Shown here one piece after another: positions 8,693 to 16,493 of a stretch of DNA of 41,385 nt. Both the position numbers and the translations under genes were made by a program. Each line of letters starts with the position of its first letter. Position 1 is the first letter of the stretch. Under the pieces are notes generated by a model that did not search any database, was not told the origin of the DNA, and saw nothing but the letters and a program-made list of their open reading frames with translations. Source of the stretch: Yinghuangia elevatio (GTDB lineage Bacteria > Actinomycetota > Actinomycetes > Streptomycetales > Streptomycetaceae); NCBI RefSeq assembly GCF_040649515.1, contig NZ_JBEZFP010000083.1, positions 1-41,385 on the forward strand, in the 5' to 3' direction.

Positions 8693-9907
8693 GTGACCGA
8701 ATCCGCCATATCCCAGCCGGTCTCCGGCCCTTCGTCGCCGCTCGACCTGTTCGGCGACGAGGTGCTGGCCGACCCGTACCCGGCGTACGCCGAACTCCGG
8801 GCCCTCGGGCCCGCGGTGTACGCGGAGCGCCTCAACGCGTGGGTGCTGCCGCGGTACGACTCCGTCAAGGCCGCGCTGCTCGACCCCGAGACGTTCTCGA
8901 GTGTGAACGGGCTGCACCTGAACCCCGAGGGCAACCAGTGGGTGACCGCGGGCTCGGTGCTCGCCGCCGACGGCCTGGAGCACGCGCGCCTGCGCCGCGT
9001 ACTGTCCAAGCAGCTCGCTCCGCGCGCGATCCGCGACCTCGCGGACAGCCTGCGCGCCCGGGCGGACGAGCTGGTCGTGTCGCTGGCCGACCGGGACTCG
9101 TTCGACGCGGTGACCGACCTGGCGGCGCCGTACGTCACCGGCGTCATCCTCGAACTGATGGGCCTGCCGCACGTGGACGGCAGCGGGCTGGTCAAGCAGG
9201 TCGAGTCGGTGTTCGACACCTTCGCGGCGCCGAACCCGCGGGTGTACGCGGGGCTTCCGGCCGCCCAGGCGATGTTCGAGTTCCTGCAGACGGTCGCGAC
9301 GCGCGACAACGTGAGCCCGGACAGCTGGCTGGGCGCCGCACACGCCGCCGCCGACCGAGGCGAGATCGCCGAGATCGAGTGCGTCATGACGATGGCCGCC
9401 TACACGACCGCCGGGATGGACACCACCATCCACGCGATCGCCACGGCCGTGCAGATGCTGACCTCGGACCGCGAGCAGTGGGAGCTGGTGCGGGACGGCA
9501 AGGTGCCGTACGAGGCGCTCTTCGGCGAGACCCTCCGCTACGAGGCGCCCATCCAGGGCTTCGGTCGGCGCGTCATGCGCGAGACGACCGTCGGGGACGC
9601 GACCATCCCCGAAGGGGCCCAGGTCTGGCTGATGTTCGGCTCCTCGGGCCGCGACGAGGCCAAGTGGGGAGCGGACGCCGACGTCTTCGACGTCCGGCGC
9701 CCGGATGCCGCGGACCACCTCGCGCTCGGGTTCGGCACGCACCTGTGCGCCGGCAACCACCTTGCGCTGATGGAGTTCGACGCCGTCTTCGGCGCCCTGG
9801 CCCGGCACTTCCCCGGCCTCGCCCCGGACCCGGCCGCGCCGCCGACCCGGGTGCTCAACAACGTGCTGCGCATCTGGGACCGCGTGAACGTCCTCACGCG
9901 CCCCTGA
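8693..9907 (+). CDS. cvnE: CvnE-type cytochrome P450
   Basis: 404-residue soluble bacterial P450. The I helix has TTAGMDTTIHAI, the K helix GETLRYEAP with an intact ExxR, and the heme loop GFGTHLCAGNHLAL with the thiolate cysteine. Conservons often end in a P450, and many of these belong to CYP157, whose members lack ExxR; this one keeps it, so it is probably another family. GTG 8693 is preferred because AAAGGA sits six bases before it; GTG 8678 is in frame and overlaps the cvnD stop, so a 409-residue form is possible. It needs ferredoxin partners not found here. The last 14 bases overlap the convergent P-loop gene. Confidence 0.92.
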   Translation: MTESAISQPVSGPSSPLDLFGDEVLADPYPAYAELRALGPAVYAERLNAWVLPRYDSVKAALLDPETFSSVNGLHLNPEGNQWVTAGSVLAADGLEHARLRRVLSKQLAPRAIRDLADSLRARADELVVSLADRDSFDAVTDLAAPYVTGVILELMGLPHVDGSGLVKQVESVFDTFAAPNPRVYAGLPAAQAMFEFLQTVATRDNVSPDSWLGAAHAAADRGEIAEIECVMTMAAYTTAGMDTTIHAIATAVQMLTSDREQWELVRDGKVPYEALFGETLRYEAPIQGFGRRVMRETTVGDATIPEGAQVWLMFGSSGRDEAKWGADADVFDVRRPDAADHLALGFGTHLCAGNHLALMEFDAVFGALARHFPGLAPDPAAPPTRVLNNVLRIWDRVNVLTRP

Positions 9908-10589
9908 CCAGCCTGGCCCGGCCGGTGTCCTGGGAACCTCGGGGTTCGCGGGGCACCGGCAGGGCTCTGCCCGGCGGCGACCGGAACACGATCTCCCGCA
10001 GGGTCCGGGCCCCCGCGCGGTCGAGCAGTACCGCGGACGCCCAGCCGGGCGGCGGTGCCGAGGCGGCGAGCAGCCGGTCCAGCGAGCGCTGGGCCACGGC
10101 CCGGTGCCGGGCGAACTCCCTTGTGGAGACGCTGCGTCCACGTGCGTGCTGGCCGCCGCGCGCTGCCTGCGCGTCGGCGTCGAGGAACAGCAGGTGCACG
10201 TGCCGCTGCTGGCGCCGGGCGGTACGCCGGACCCAGGACCGCACCAGCGGCACCGTTCCGCAATCGTGGATCACCAGCGGTCCGGAGGCCCGTAACTCGG
10301 CCATCAGCCGCAGGTAGTGCGTGGAGCGTACGAGCGGGCGGAACACCGAGTAGGGAAGCCACGGCGGCAGCCGGTCCTGGTAACTCTCCCGTACGTGCTG
10401 GGAGTCGATCAGCGGAGCCTGTGCGCAGCGGGCCATCAGCGTGCTCTTGCCCGCGCCCGGGAGCCCGGAGACCACGACGAGGTCGGTCGGGCCGTAGCGC
10501 AGAGCCGCCGGCACCGGCCGCCCGCGCAGGTCGTGCAGGCCGTCCGGCCGCAGGGCGGTGGCGCGTGCGGGCCCGGTGTCTTCGCGCAC
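9894..10589 (-). CDS. P-loop ATP-binding protein, kinase-like
   Basis: 231 residues with a clear Walker A, GLPGAGKST, at residues 42-50 following a hydrophobic strand DLVVVSG. The layout (short N-terminal tail, P loop, then a mixed alpha/beta domain with HVHLLFLDAD and a basic HARGRSVST lid-like segment) is that of AAA_33/zeta-kinase-like proteins that phosphorylate small molecules or nucleotides. The substrate is unknown. GTG 10589 is chosen since AAGGAG is five bases upstream; GTG 10595 would overlap that site. Its 3' end overlaps cvnE convergently by 14 bases, so the two transcripts could pair. Confidence 0.8.
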   Translation of the reverse strand: MREDTGPARATALRPDGLHDLRGRPVPAALRYGPTDLVVVSGLPGAGKSTLMARCAQAPLIDSQHVRESYQDRLPPWLPYSVFRPLVRSTHYLRLMAELRASGPLVIHDCGTVPLVRSWVRRTARRQQRHVHLLFLDADAQAARGGQHARGRSVSTREFARHRAVAQRSLDRLLAASAPPPGWASAVLLDRAGARTLREIVFRSPPGRALPVPREPRGSQDTGRARLVRGA

Positions 10590-10774
10590 GCCCACTCCTT
10601 CGGTTCGACGAGCGGCCCGGCCCGGGGCCGCGTGGCGGCAGCGTGCCGCGAATCCGTATCGAACCTCTCATGATGGCAGGTCGGTTCGCGAGCGAGTGCG
10701 TCGAACGCGCGTGCCCGCTCGGATGTTCGGCCGGTCCGACGAACCGGAGGATTCCGTGGCGCCGCCTGCACGTA

Positions 10775-10820
10775 GAAGCCCCGGGGCCGACGCGCGATCG
10801 CACGTCGGCCCCGGGGCTTC
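10775..10820. terminator. Perfect 18-bp hairpin after the MBL lipoprotein gene
   Basis: Arms 10775-10792 and 10803-10820 are exact reverse complements around a ten-base loop containing the palindrome GCGATCGC. It begins 26 bases beyond the stop of the minus-strand gene and should terminate it. Confidence 0.85.
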
Positions 10821-10846
10821 AGGTGAGCTGCGGAGGATGCGCCCGG

Positions 10847-11839
10847 TTACGCCAGGTTCGCAGGGGTGCCGTCGGGTCGCATGTCGACGAGCTTCCCCGC
10901 GATTCCCTGGTCCTGGAAGGCCTTCACGAGGGACGCCATGTCCTCGGAGTAGATGTTCCAGCTGTCGGTGTGCACCGCGACCACCTTGCGGGGGTCGAGG
11001 TCCTTCGCGACCAAGGCGGCGTTCTGCGAGGTGAGGGTGAGCGGGGCGTTGTCGAGGATGGCCGGCGTACGCGCGGCGCCCGCGAAGACGACGGCCGTGT
11101 CGACGGGCCCGATCTCCCGCTTGACGCGGTCGCCGACCTCCTTGGCCACCTTGACCGATGCGTTGTCGCCGGAGATGTACGTGGTCGGTACGCCCTGACC
11201 GCTGAGCACGAACCCGGTGACCTCCCCGTCCTCGCCGCGGTCCACTCCGTCGGGACCGTGCAGGGCCGGCACCGCGGTCACCTTGACGGTGCCCTTGGGG
11301 GTCCTCAGTTCCGTCGACGTCCAACTGGCCATGCCCGTGACGTGATCGCCGAGGCGCTTGTGCGCGCCGGGCGTGGACAGCACGACCGGGACTTTCTTGA
11401 GGAGTTCGCGGCCCGCGTCGTCGAGGTTGTCGTCGTGCTGGTCGTGGGAGAGCAGTACGGCGTCGATCCGGCCGATGCCGTCGGTGCCGAACGCGGGTGG
11501 CTGCGTCTTCTCCAGGCCGCTCTTGTACTTCTTCGGCTGGTCGAAGGTCGGGTCGATCAGGAACCGTGCGCCGGCGACCTCCAGGATCGTGGTCGGCCCG
11601 CCTATGTGCGTGACGGTGAACGCCTCGGCGGCCGCGGACGGGGTGCCGGAGTTCGGCGTAGCGGAGGCAGCGGAGGCGGCGGCGGACCCGCCCGTCGGCG
11701 AGGCGGACGGTGTGCCCGCTGTGGTGGTGGCAGGGTCGCCGTCGGCGTTGGCCTCACCTCCGCAGGCGGCGAGGAGGGTCGCGCTCGCGGCTACCGCGAC
11801 GGTGGTCGAAGCGGCGCGGAGGAACGTCGATCGGCTCAT
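10847..11839 (-). CDS. Exported MBL-fold hydrolase lipoprotein
   Basis: 330 residues. A lipoprotein signal peptide ends in the lipobox LAAC with Cys26, followed by an Ala/Ser/Thr/Gly linker to about residue 75, then a metallo-beta-lactamase fold. The metal motif reads LLSHDQHDDNLDD in place of the usual HxHxDH, with further conserved points PALHGPDG, ISGDNAS and HTDSW. The HDQH variant recurs in a group of uncharacterised MBL proteins, so it is unlikely to be a sequencing fault; the reaction is unknown. It would work on the outer face of the membrane. ATG 11839 has only a weak purine-rich upstream site. It is divergent from a TetR gene with dyads between them, suggesting TetR control. Confidence 0.88.
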   Translation of the reverse strand: MSRSTFLRAASTTVAVAASATLLAACGGEANADGDPATTTAGTPSASPTGGSAAASAASATPNSGTPSAAAEAFTVTHIGGPTTILEVAGARFLIDPTFDQPKKYKSGLEKTQPPAFGTDGIGRIDAVLLSHDQHDDNLDDAGRELLKKVPVVLSTPGAHKRLGDHVTGMASWTSTELRTPKGTVKVTAVPALHGPDGVDRGEDGEVTGFVLSGQGVPTTYISGDNASVKVAKEVGDRVKREIGPVDTAVVFAGAARTPAILDNAPLTLTSQNAALVAKDLDPRKVVAVHTDSWNIYSEDMASLVKAFQDQGIAGKLVDMRPDGTPANLA

Positions 11840-11904
11840 GGGAAGTACCAGCTCTCTCGCTGCGAAAGGTCGACAGGCAGGGGACGCGTGCTCCCTCGCC
11901 TGTG

Positions 11905-12000
11905 ATCAACGCTAACACAACTCGTAATCACTGCTTACGTAAGCTCGCGTGTTCCTTCCTTCGTCACCGATCTGTGCAGGTCAGATGTGTTAACGCTGAT
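11905..12000. promoter_or_regulatory. Putative TetR operator region
   Basis: Between the divergent MBL and TetR genes lies a perfect 12-bp palindrome GCTTACGTAAGC at 11933-11944. It is flanked by two 14-base segments, ATCAACGCTAACAC (11905-11918) and GTGTTAACGCTGAT (11987-12000), that match as an inverted repeat at 12 of 14 positions. These dyads are the best candidates for autoregulation and for control of the lipoprotein gene. Confidence 0.5.
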
Positions 12001-12012
12001 ATCGTGCAAGGC

Positions 12013-12690
12013 ATGGCGACGGCACGAGAGCGCATCCTGACGGCCACCGCGGAACTCCTGGCCACCAAAGACGCGCTGGCGATCTCGACCCGGGCCATCT
12101 GCGACCGGGCCGGCGTCGGCATGCCCGAGATCTACCGCCAGTTCGGCGACAAGCAGGGGCTGCTCACCGCCGTCGCGGACACCGGATTCGAGCGCTTCCT
12201 CGCCAACAAGCGGCGCAACCCGCTGACCGACGACCCGGTGGCGGACCTGCGTACGGCCTGGGACAGCCACGTCGCGTTCGCGCTCGGCAACCCGCACTTG
12301 TACCGGCTGATGTTCACGCCCACCGGGGAGGCCAAGCCGCAGGCGATCAAGGAGGCGCAGGCCCTGCTCCTCGCCGCGGTGCGGCGCTGCCAGGACATCG
12401 GACGCCTGCGCAGGCCGCCGGAGTTGGCCGCCCAGTCGATACTGTCCGCCAACGTGGGCGTGTGCCTGATGGCCCTGTCGTTCCCCGAACTGTTCGGCTC
12501 CCTGGACATCTCGCAGTCCGTGCGCGACGCGGTGATCGGCAAGGTGACCGGCGACGAGCAGGAGGACGCGCGGATCGGTACGGCGACCGTTCTCGCCCAG
12601 GCACTGGTCGGCACTCTCACCGCGACCGCTCCCGCGGACCCGGACGCGGTCGACCGGCTCGCGCGGGGGCAGGCGCGGCAGGCGCGTTAA
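12013..12690 (+). CDS. TetR family transcriptional regulator
   Basis: 225 residues. The N-terminal TetR DNA-binding domain has RERILTATAELLATK followed by the helix-turn-helix STRAICDRAGVGMPEIYRQF and the DKQGLL start of helix 4. The C-terminal part is all helical and would bind an effector. ATG 12013 gives the usual TetR N terminus; no strong ribosome site is seen, and frames open further upstream run out of the intergenic operator region. It is probably a repressor of itself and of the divergent MBL lipoprotein. The stop TAA overlaps that of the small convergent gene in the tetranucleotide TTAA. Confidence 0.92.
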   Translation: MATARERILTATAELLATKDALAISTRAICDRAGVGMPEIYRQFGDKQGLLTAVADTGFERFLANKRRNPLTDDPVADLRTAWDSHVAFALGNPHLYRLMFTPTGEAKPQAIKEAQALLLAAVRRCQDIGRLRRPPELAAQSILSANVGVCLMALSFPELFGSLDISQSVRDAVIGKVTGDEQEDARIGTATVLAQALVGTLTATAPADPDAVDRLARGQARQAR

Positions 12691-12914
12691 CGCCTGGGGG
12701 TCACCCATTCCTTCGGATCGCCGTCCGGCTGCCCGGTGGTACCGCCGCTGATCTCCTGGAAACCGGCGAGGCGGTTCCGGACCGAGTCGGCGACGTAGTC
12801 CTCGACCGAGGCCGCGAGGCCGAGGCCGATCAGTCCGCGGACCCGGTCGGCGGCCGCGGGCGACAGGCGGACGGCCACTTCCACTGCCCCGTCCGAAATT
12901 GCTTCACTGCTCAT
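12687..12914 (-). CDS. Small ribbon-helix-helix-like protein
   Basis: 75 residues from ATG 12914; a GTG at 12944 would add ten. The middle has the shape of a ribbon-helix-helix DNA-binding protein: a short strand VEVAVRL, helix PAAADRVRGLIGLG, and helix VEDYVADSVRNRLAG. The tail is polar. No toxin gene is next to it, so an antitoxin role is not supported; a small regulator or an uncharacterised actinobacterial protein are both possible. The ribosome site is weak. It converges on the TetR gene with stop codons sharing TTAA. Confidence 0.6.
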   Translation of the reverse strand: MSSEAISDGAVEVAVRLSPAAADRVRGLIGLGLAASVEDYVADSVRNRLAGFQEISGGTTGQPDGDPKEWVTPRR

Positions 12915-12993
12915 TCTGCCGACATTAGCGCCGCCCACTGACACACGCCGGAGCGTCGGCGGGCCGTGTGCCGCCGCGCGGCGCGGTGCGGCG

Positions 12994-13812
12994 CTACGCC
13001 TTGCGTGCGACGCCTGTCGCGATGAGCCGGTTGGGGTCGTCGGCGGCCAGGGGCCTGGTGATCGGCCTGTCGGGGCGCCACAACGGAATGTCCACGACCC
13101 CCGGCTCGACGAGTTCGAGTCCGTCGAAGTACGCCTCGATCTCCGCCTTGGTCCGGAAGCGGCCGCTGCCGAGCATCTGGAGGAAGACCTGCTCCATCCG
13201 GTCGGTGATCGGCGGATCCGCCTGGAAGTGCGAGAGGAACAGGTAGCTGCCGGGCGCGATCCGGTCCACGTAGCGCTTGATGAGGCCGGCCGGATCGTCG
13301 TCGTCCCCGAGGTGGTGGATCACGCCGACCATCATCAGGCCCAACGGCCTTTCCAGGTCGATCAGTTCGCGGACCTCGGGACGGGCGAACACGTCCTCGG
13401 GGTCGCGGACGTCCGCGGTGATGACCGCGGTGCCGGAGTCGCCGGTCAGGAGCGCGCGCCCGTGCGTGAGAACCATCGGGTCGTTGTCGACGTACACGAC
13501 GCGGGCCGCGGAGTTGGCCGCCTGCGCGACCTGGTGGGTGTTCTGCACCGTGGGCAGGCCCGAACCCAGGTCCAGGAACTGGTCGATGCCCTGTGCGGCG
13601 AGAAAGCGCACGGCGCGCGCGAGAAGCGCACGGTGTTCTCCGGCGCTCTCGGCGCTGACCGGCAGGACCGAGCGGATCTTGTCCGCCACGGCCCGGTCGG
13701 ACGCGAAGTTGTCCTTGCCGCCGAGCATTGCGTCGTACACCCTCGCGACGCTCGGCACCGTCACGTCGATTCCTTGCGGTGCCCACTCATCGATCGGATC
13801 GTGCCCAGTCAT
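12994..13812 (-). CDS. DUF574 family SAM-dependent methyltransferase
   Basis: 272 residues, typical of the actinobacterial DUF574 (PF04672) group. The start has the family pattern VPSVARVYDAMLGGKDNFASDR, the SAM-binding strand-loop is FLDLGSGLPT, the acidic residues after strand 2 are VYVDNDPM, and GVIHHLGDDDDP follows. Streptomycetes carry many copies; substrates are unknown, though some affect development or secondary metabolism. ATG 13812 follows GAGGGGG. The long open extension upstream overlaps the desaturase in another frame and is not real. The gene stands alone. Confidence 0.92.
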   Translation of the reverse strand: MTGHDPIDEWAPQGIDVTVPSVARVYDAMLGGKDNFASDRAVADKIRSVLPVSAESAGEHRALLARAVRFLAAQGIDQFLDLGSGLPTVQNTHQVAQAANSAARVVYVDNDPMVLTHGRALLTGDSGTAVITADVRDPEDVFARPEVRELIDLERPLGLMMVGVIHHLGDDDDPAGLIKRYVDRIAPGSYLFLSHFQADPPITDRMEQVFLQMLGSGRFRTKAEIEAYFDGLELVEPGVVDIPLWRPDRPITRPLAADDPNRLIATGVARKA

Positions 13813-13979
13813 TCGTCCCCCTCGACTCACTCTGCACGACTGCCGGTTCATGGCCGACCCCTGGGATCCTAACTGTCTGGTCGGGCAGATTCGGCAAACC
13901 CGGGAACACCGCGAAATGCCGTTGGCGGCAGCGTGGTTGCCGCACCGCGGCGCACATCGGGGACGGGTTCTGTCACGGG

Positions 13980-15035
13980 TCAGACCGGCAATGCCGCCGG
14001 CCGTCGCAGAGGTGCGGCGGCCTGGTGCAGGTGCCGAAGGGTCTGCGCGTACGAGGCGATCAGCCCGGCCTCCGTGTAGGAGATGCCGAGCCGGGCGCAG
14101 TGCGCCTTGACGATGGGCCGGGCGCGGCGCAGGTGCGGCGTCGGCATGTTGGGGAAGAGGTGGTGCTCGATCTGGTGGTTGAGGCCGCCGAGCAGCACCT
14201 CGACGAGCCGGCCGCCGCGTACGTTCCGCGAGGTGAGCACCTGGCGCCGCAGGAAGTCCGGCCGCTGGTCGGCGTCCGTGAGCATCCGCATGCCCTTGTG
14301 GTTCGGCGCGAACGTGCAGCCGAGGTAGACGCCGAACACCGCCTGGTGGACGGACAGGAACAACAGCGCTCCCACCGGCCCCAGAACGAACCACAGGCCA
14401 CCGAGGTATCCCACGATGTGGGCGCCGAGCAGCACCGACTCCAGGCTCCTGCGCCGGAACTCCGGACGGAAGAGCGCACGCACGCTGGACACGTGCAGGT
14501 TCAGGCCTTCGAGGGTGAGCAGCGGGAAGAAGAGGAACGCCTGCACCCGCCCGATCCGCCGCGCGATCCCGCGCGCGTCGCGTGCCTGCCCGGTCGACCA
14601 GACCAGGATGTCCGGTACGACGTCGGGGTCGAGGCCCTCGTGGTTCGGGTTCGCGTGGTGCCGGGTGTGCTTGTCCTGCCACCACCCATAGCTCATACCG
14701 ACGCACAGATTGGCCGCCAGCCGTCCGCCGGCCTCGCTGGGCCTTCGTAGGCGGAACACCTGACGATGCGCCAGATCATGGGCGAGCAAGGCGACTTGCG
14801 CGTACATCACGCCGAGGAGGACGGCCACCGCCAGCTGCCACCACGATCTACCGACCATCGCGAACAGGGTCCAGCCGCCGACGTAGCCGACGGCCACCAG
14901 AGCGATCCTGGCCGCATAGTAGCCGGGGCGTCGCCGGAGCAGCCCGGCTTCGGTGATCTGCTGGGACAGGACAGAGAAGTCGCTCCGGCCTGACCGCGGG
15001 ACTGCTCGAGTCGTGGTCCCGGTCATGCCGGTCAT
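13980..15035 (-). CDS. Membrane fatty acid desaturase
   Basis: 351 residues, integral membrane di-iron desaturase. The three histidine boxes are HDLAH, HTRHH and HQIEHH, in the order and spacing of front-end/Delta-6-like and DesA3-like acyl desaturases, with hydrophobic spans near 45-90 and 205-250. It would introduce a double bond into lipid- or CoA-bound acyl chains, using a ferredoxin or oxidoreductase not found here. The start ATG 15035 overlaps the stop of the upstream DUF5994 gene by ATGA, so translation is coupled; a second ATG is three codons in. Desaturation suggests a role in membrane fluidity. Confidence 0.92.
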   Translation of the reverse strand: MTGMTGTTTRAVPRSGRSDFSVLSQQITEAGLLRRRPGYYAARIALVAVGYVGGWTLFAMVGRSWWQLAVAVLLGVMYAQVALLAHDLAHRQVFRLRRPSEAGGRLAANLCVGMSYGWWQDKHTRHHANPNHEGLDPDVVPDILVWSTGQARDARGIARRIGRVQAFLFFPLLTLEGLNLHVSSVRALFRPEFRRRSLESVLLGAHIVGYLGGLWFVLGPVGALLFLSVHQAVFGVYLGCTFAPNHKGMRMLTDADQRPDFLRRQVLTSRNVRGGRLVEVLLGGLNHQIEHHLFPNMPTPHLRRARPIVKAHCARLGISYTEAGLIASYAQTLRHLHQAAAPLRRPAALPV

Positions 15036-15511
15036 ACCAACTGTCGATACCCGGGCTGAGCCCGGCCATTCGACCCGATGGCGGATTCGGACGGACGCAC
15101 CATGGCACGGATCAATTCGCCGGCGCCGCGTAGGTCGTCCGGTGCGGCGGCGGCCTCCATGAGCTGAGCGGCCACCGTGGAGTCCGTCTCCGGTGGGACG
15201 ACGAGGAGTTCCCAACGTGCCGCGTGGTACGACAGCAGCATGATCTCGTGCTCGTCCTGCTCGTCGGTGAACCAGCCGACCTTCAGCGAGCGACCCGACA
15301 CGCGTACCAGCCGCGGGACGCTGTCCCAGTGCCTGGGGTTCACCGTCGCCCGGGTGATCACCCCGAGGTCCGCCATCGCCAGGCCCAGCAAAGGGAGTTC
15401 GGCCGCGAGGTCGCGGGAGCGGGGCCACCAGGCGCCGTCGATGCGGCTCCGGTTCCGCCCCGCCGGGGCGAACGCCAGGCGGGCCGGTGCGGAGGGATTG
15501 GTCATGGTCAT
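15032..15511 (-). CDS. DUF5994 protein, copy 1
   Basis: 159 residues with no signal peptide or membrane span. It shows the DUF5994 hallmarks RIDGAWWPRSRDL near 23-35, HWDSVP near 60 and LLVVPPET near 100. Function is unknown in the family. The second member at 16494-17009 shares these blocks. Two ATGs lie at 15511 and 15505. It is translationally coupled to the desaturase gene that follows, which links it to membrane lipid or stress adaptation by context only. Confidence 0.85.
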   Translation of the reverse strand: MTMTNPSAPARLAFAPAGRNRSRIDGAWWPRSRDLAAELPLLGLAMADLGVITRATVNPRHWDSVPRLVRVSGRSLKVGWFTDEQDEHEIMLLSYHAARWELLVVPPETDSTVAAQLMEAAAAPDDLRGAGELIRAMVRPSESAIGSNGRAQPGYRQLV

Positions 15512-15694
15512 GCCAGTCGACCTGACTCCGGTCGGGTGTCACCCGTCCGGCGTTGTCTTTCGCCGAGGACGACACCGACATCGGGGTCGGCGTACGAAAT
15601 ATGCCCGGTACACCGAGAGTACCCCGGATCCCGGGGCGGCGGGCCGCGCGAGGGGCGCGGCCTCGGCGGCCGCGCCCGGGAATCTGTCGACGGG

Positions 15695-16144
15695 TCAGGA
15701 AACCTGGAGGAGGAGGTCCTGCACCGACCGGAAGGTGAGCACACCGACGAGGCGGCCGTCCTCGTCGGCGACCGGCCACACGGTCTGGCGTTTCACGCGC
15801 ATGGACTTGGCCGCGAGAGCAAGTGGCATGCCGGGCCATGCGAAGGGCCCGCGCTGGTGGTGGGTGTCCCGGACCGGCGTGCGCTGGCTGTACCAGGACC
15901 GGGCCAGGAAAGCGGCCAGGCTCACCCGCGTCACCACCCCTTCGCATCGGCCGCCCTGATCCACGACGAGCAGGTGTTGCAGGGTGAGGTCTCTGTCGAA
16001 GATGGCCAGGGCCTCGTCGACGGTGGTGTTCTCGCTGATCGTCAGATCACAGATGCTCATGACATCGGCGACACTGGCATTTTGCGCGGTGAGCGGCGGA
16101 GACAGATGGAGCGTCACGGTGTCCCGAAACCTTGCCCCGGACAC
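15695..16144 (-). CDS. Paired CBS domain protein
   Basis: 149 residues, essentially one Bateman module. The first CBS motif runs from SVADVMSICDLTISENTTVDEALAIF (in parts) to GRCEGVVTRVSL, the second from MPLALAAKSMRVKRQ to GRLVGVLTFRSVQDLL. Such modules bind adenosine nucleotides and act as energy or ionic sensors on partners. The start is GTG 16144 but its ribosome site is poor, and a GTG a few codons later is possible. It lies between two DUF5994 genes and upstream of the first on the same strand, 183 bases away, so co-transcription is possible. Confidence 0.82.
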   Translation of the reverse strand: MSGARFRDTVTLHLSPPLTAQNASVADVMSICDLTISENTTVDEALAIFDRDLTLQHLLVVDQGGRCEGVVTRVSLAAFLARSWYSQRTPVRDTHHQRGPFAWPGMPLALAAKSMRVKRQTVWPVADEDGRLVGVLTFRSVQDLLLQVS

Positions 16145-16493
16145 GGCGTCGAACGCGGTCCGGCGTAGCGGTTCTTCCAGGACGAAACCGGCTTGACCGC
16201 CGAAATGCGAGTAGCCCCGGACACGCCATTCTACGCGAGTCCGCGGCGCGCCCTGTCGATGGCGACGAACGGCCTTACATCACTGGGTAGTTGCGGTTCC
16301 GAAGCCGTCTTCGACGGAGTGCCGGCGTCGCCCGCGTGCCGGTCCGATTACCGGTACGTTCCCGGTCCGGCTGCCGCCGGCTGCCGCGCGGTCCGTCGGA
16401 CACGCGGCAGCCGGAGTAGCGTGGGTAGGTGCCGGGACCATTGCGCGCCGTACCCGTCCTGGGCGGCACCGTCCCGGCGGAACAGAGCTCACC
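16145..16493. other. Divergent region between CBS and second DUF5994 genes
   Basis: 349 bases without a supported gene. The plus strand holds a GC-rich stretch with the repeated word CCGGT and a perfect 12-bp hairpin (16377-16388 with 16403-16414, loop 14). The hairpin precedes the DUF5994 start by about 80 bases and could be a leader structure or shield against read-through. Promoters for both genes must lie here; none is clear. Confidence 0.4.

Noticed and set aside
8339..10141. Minus-strand frame across the P450
   Set aside because: No domain, no ribosome site, and it would cover three established genes.
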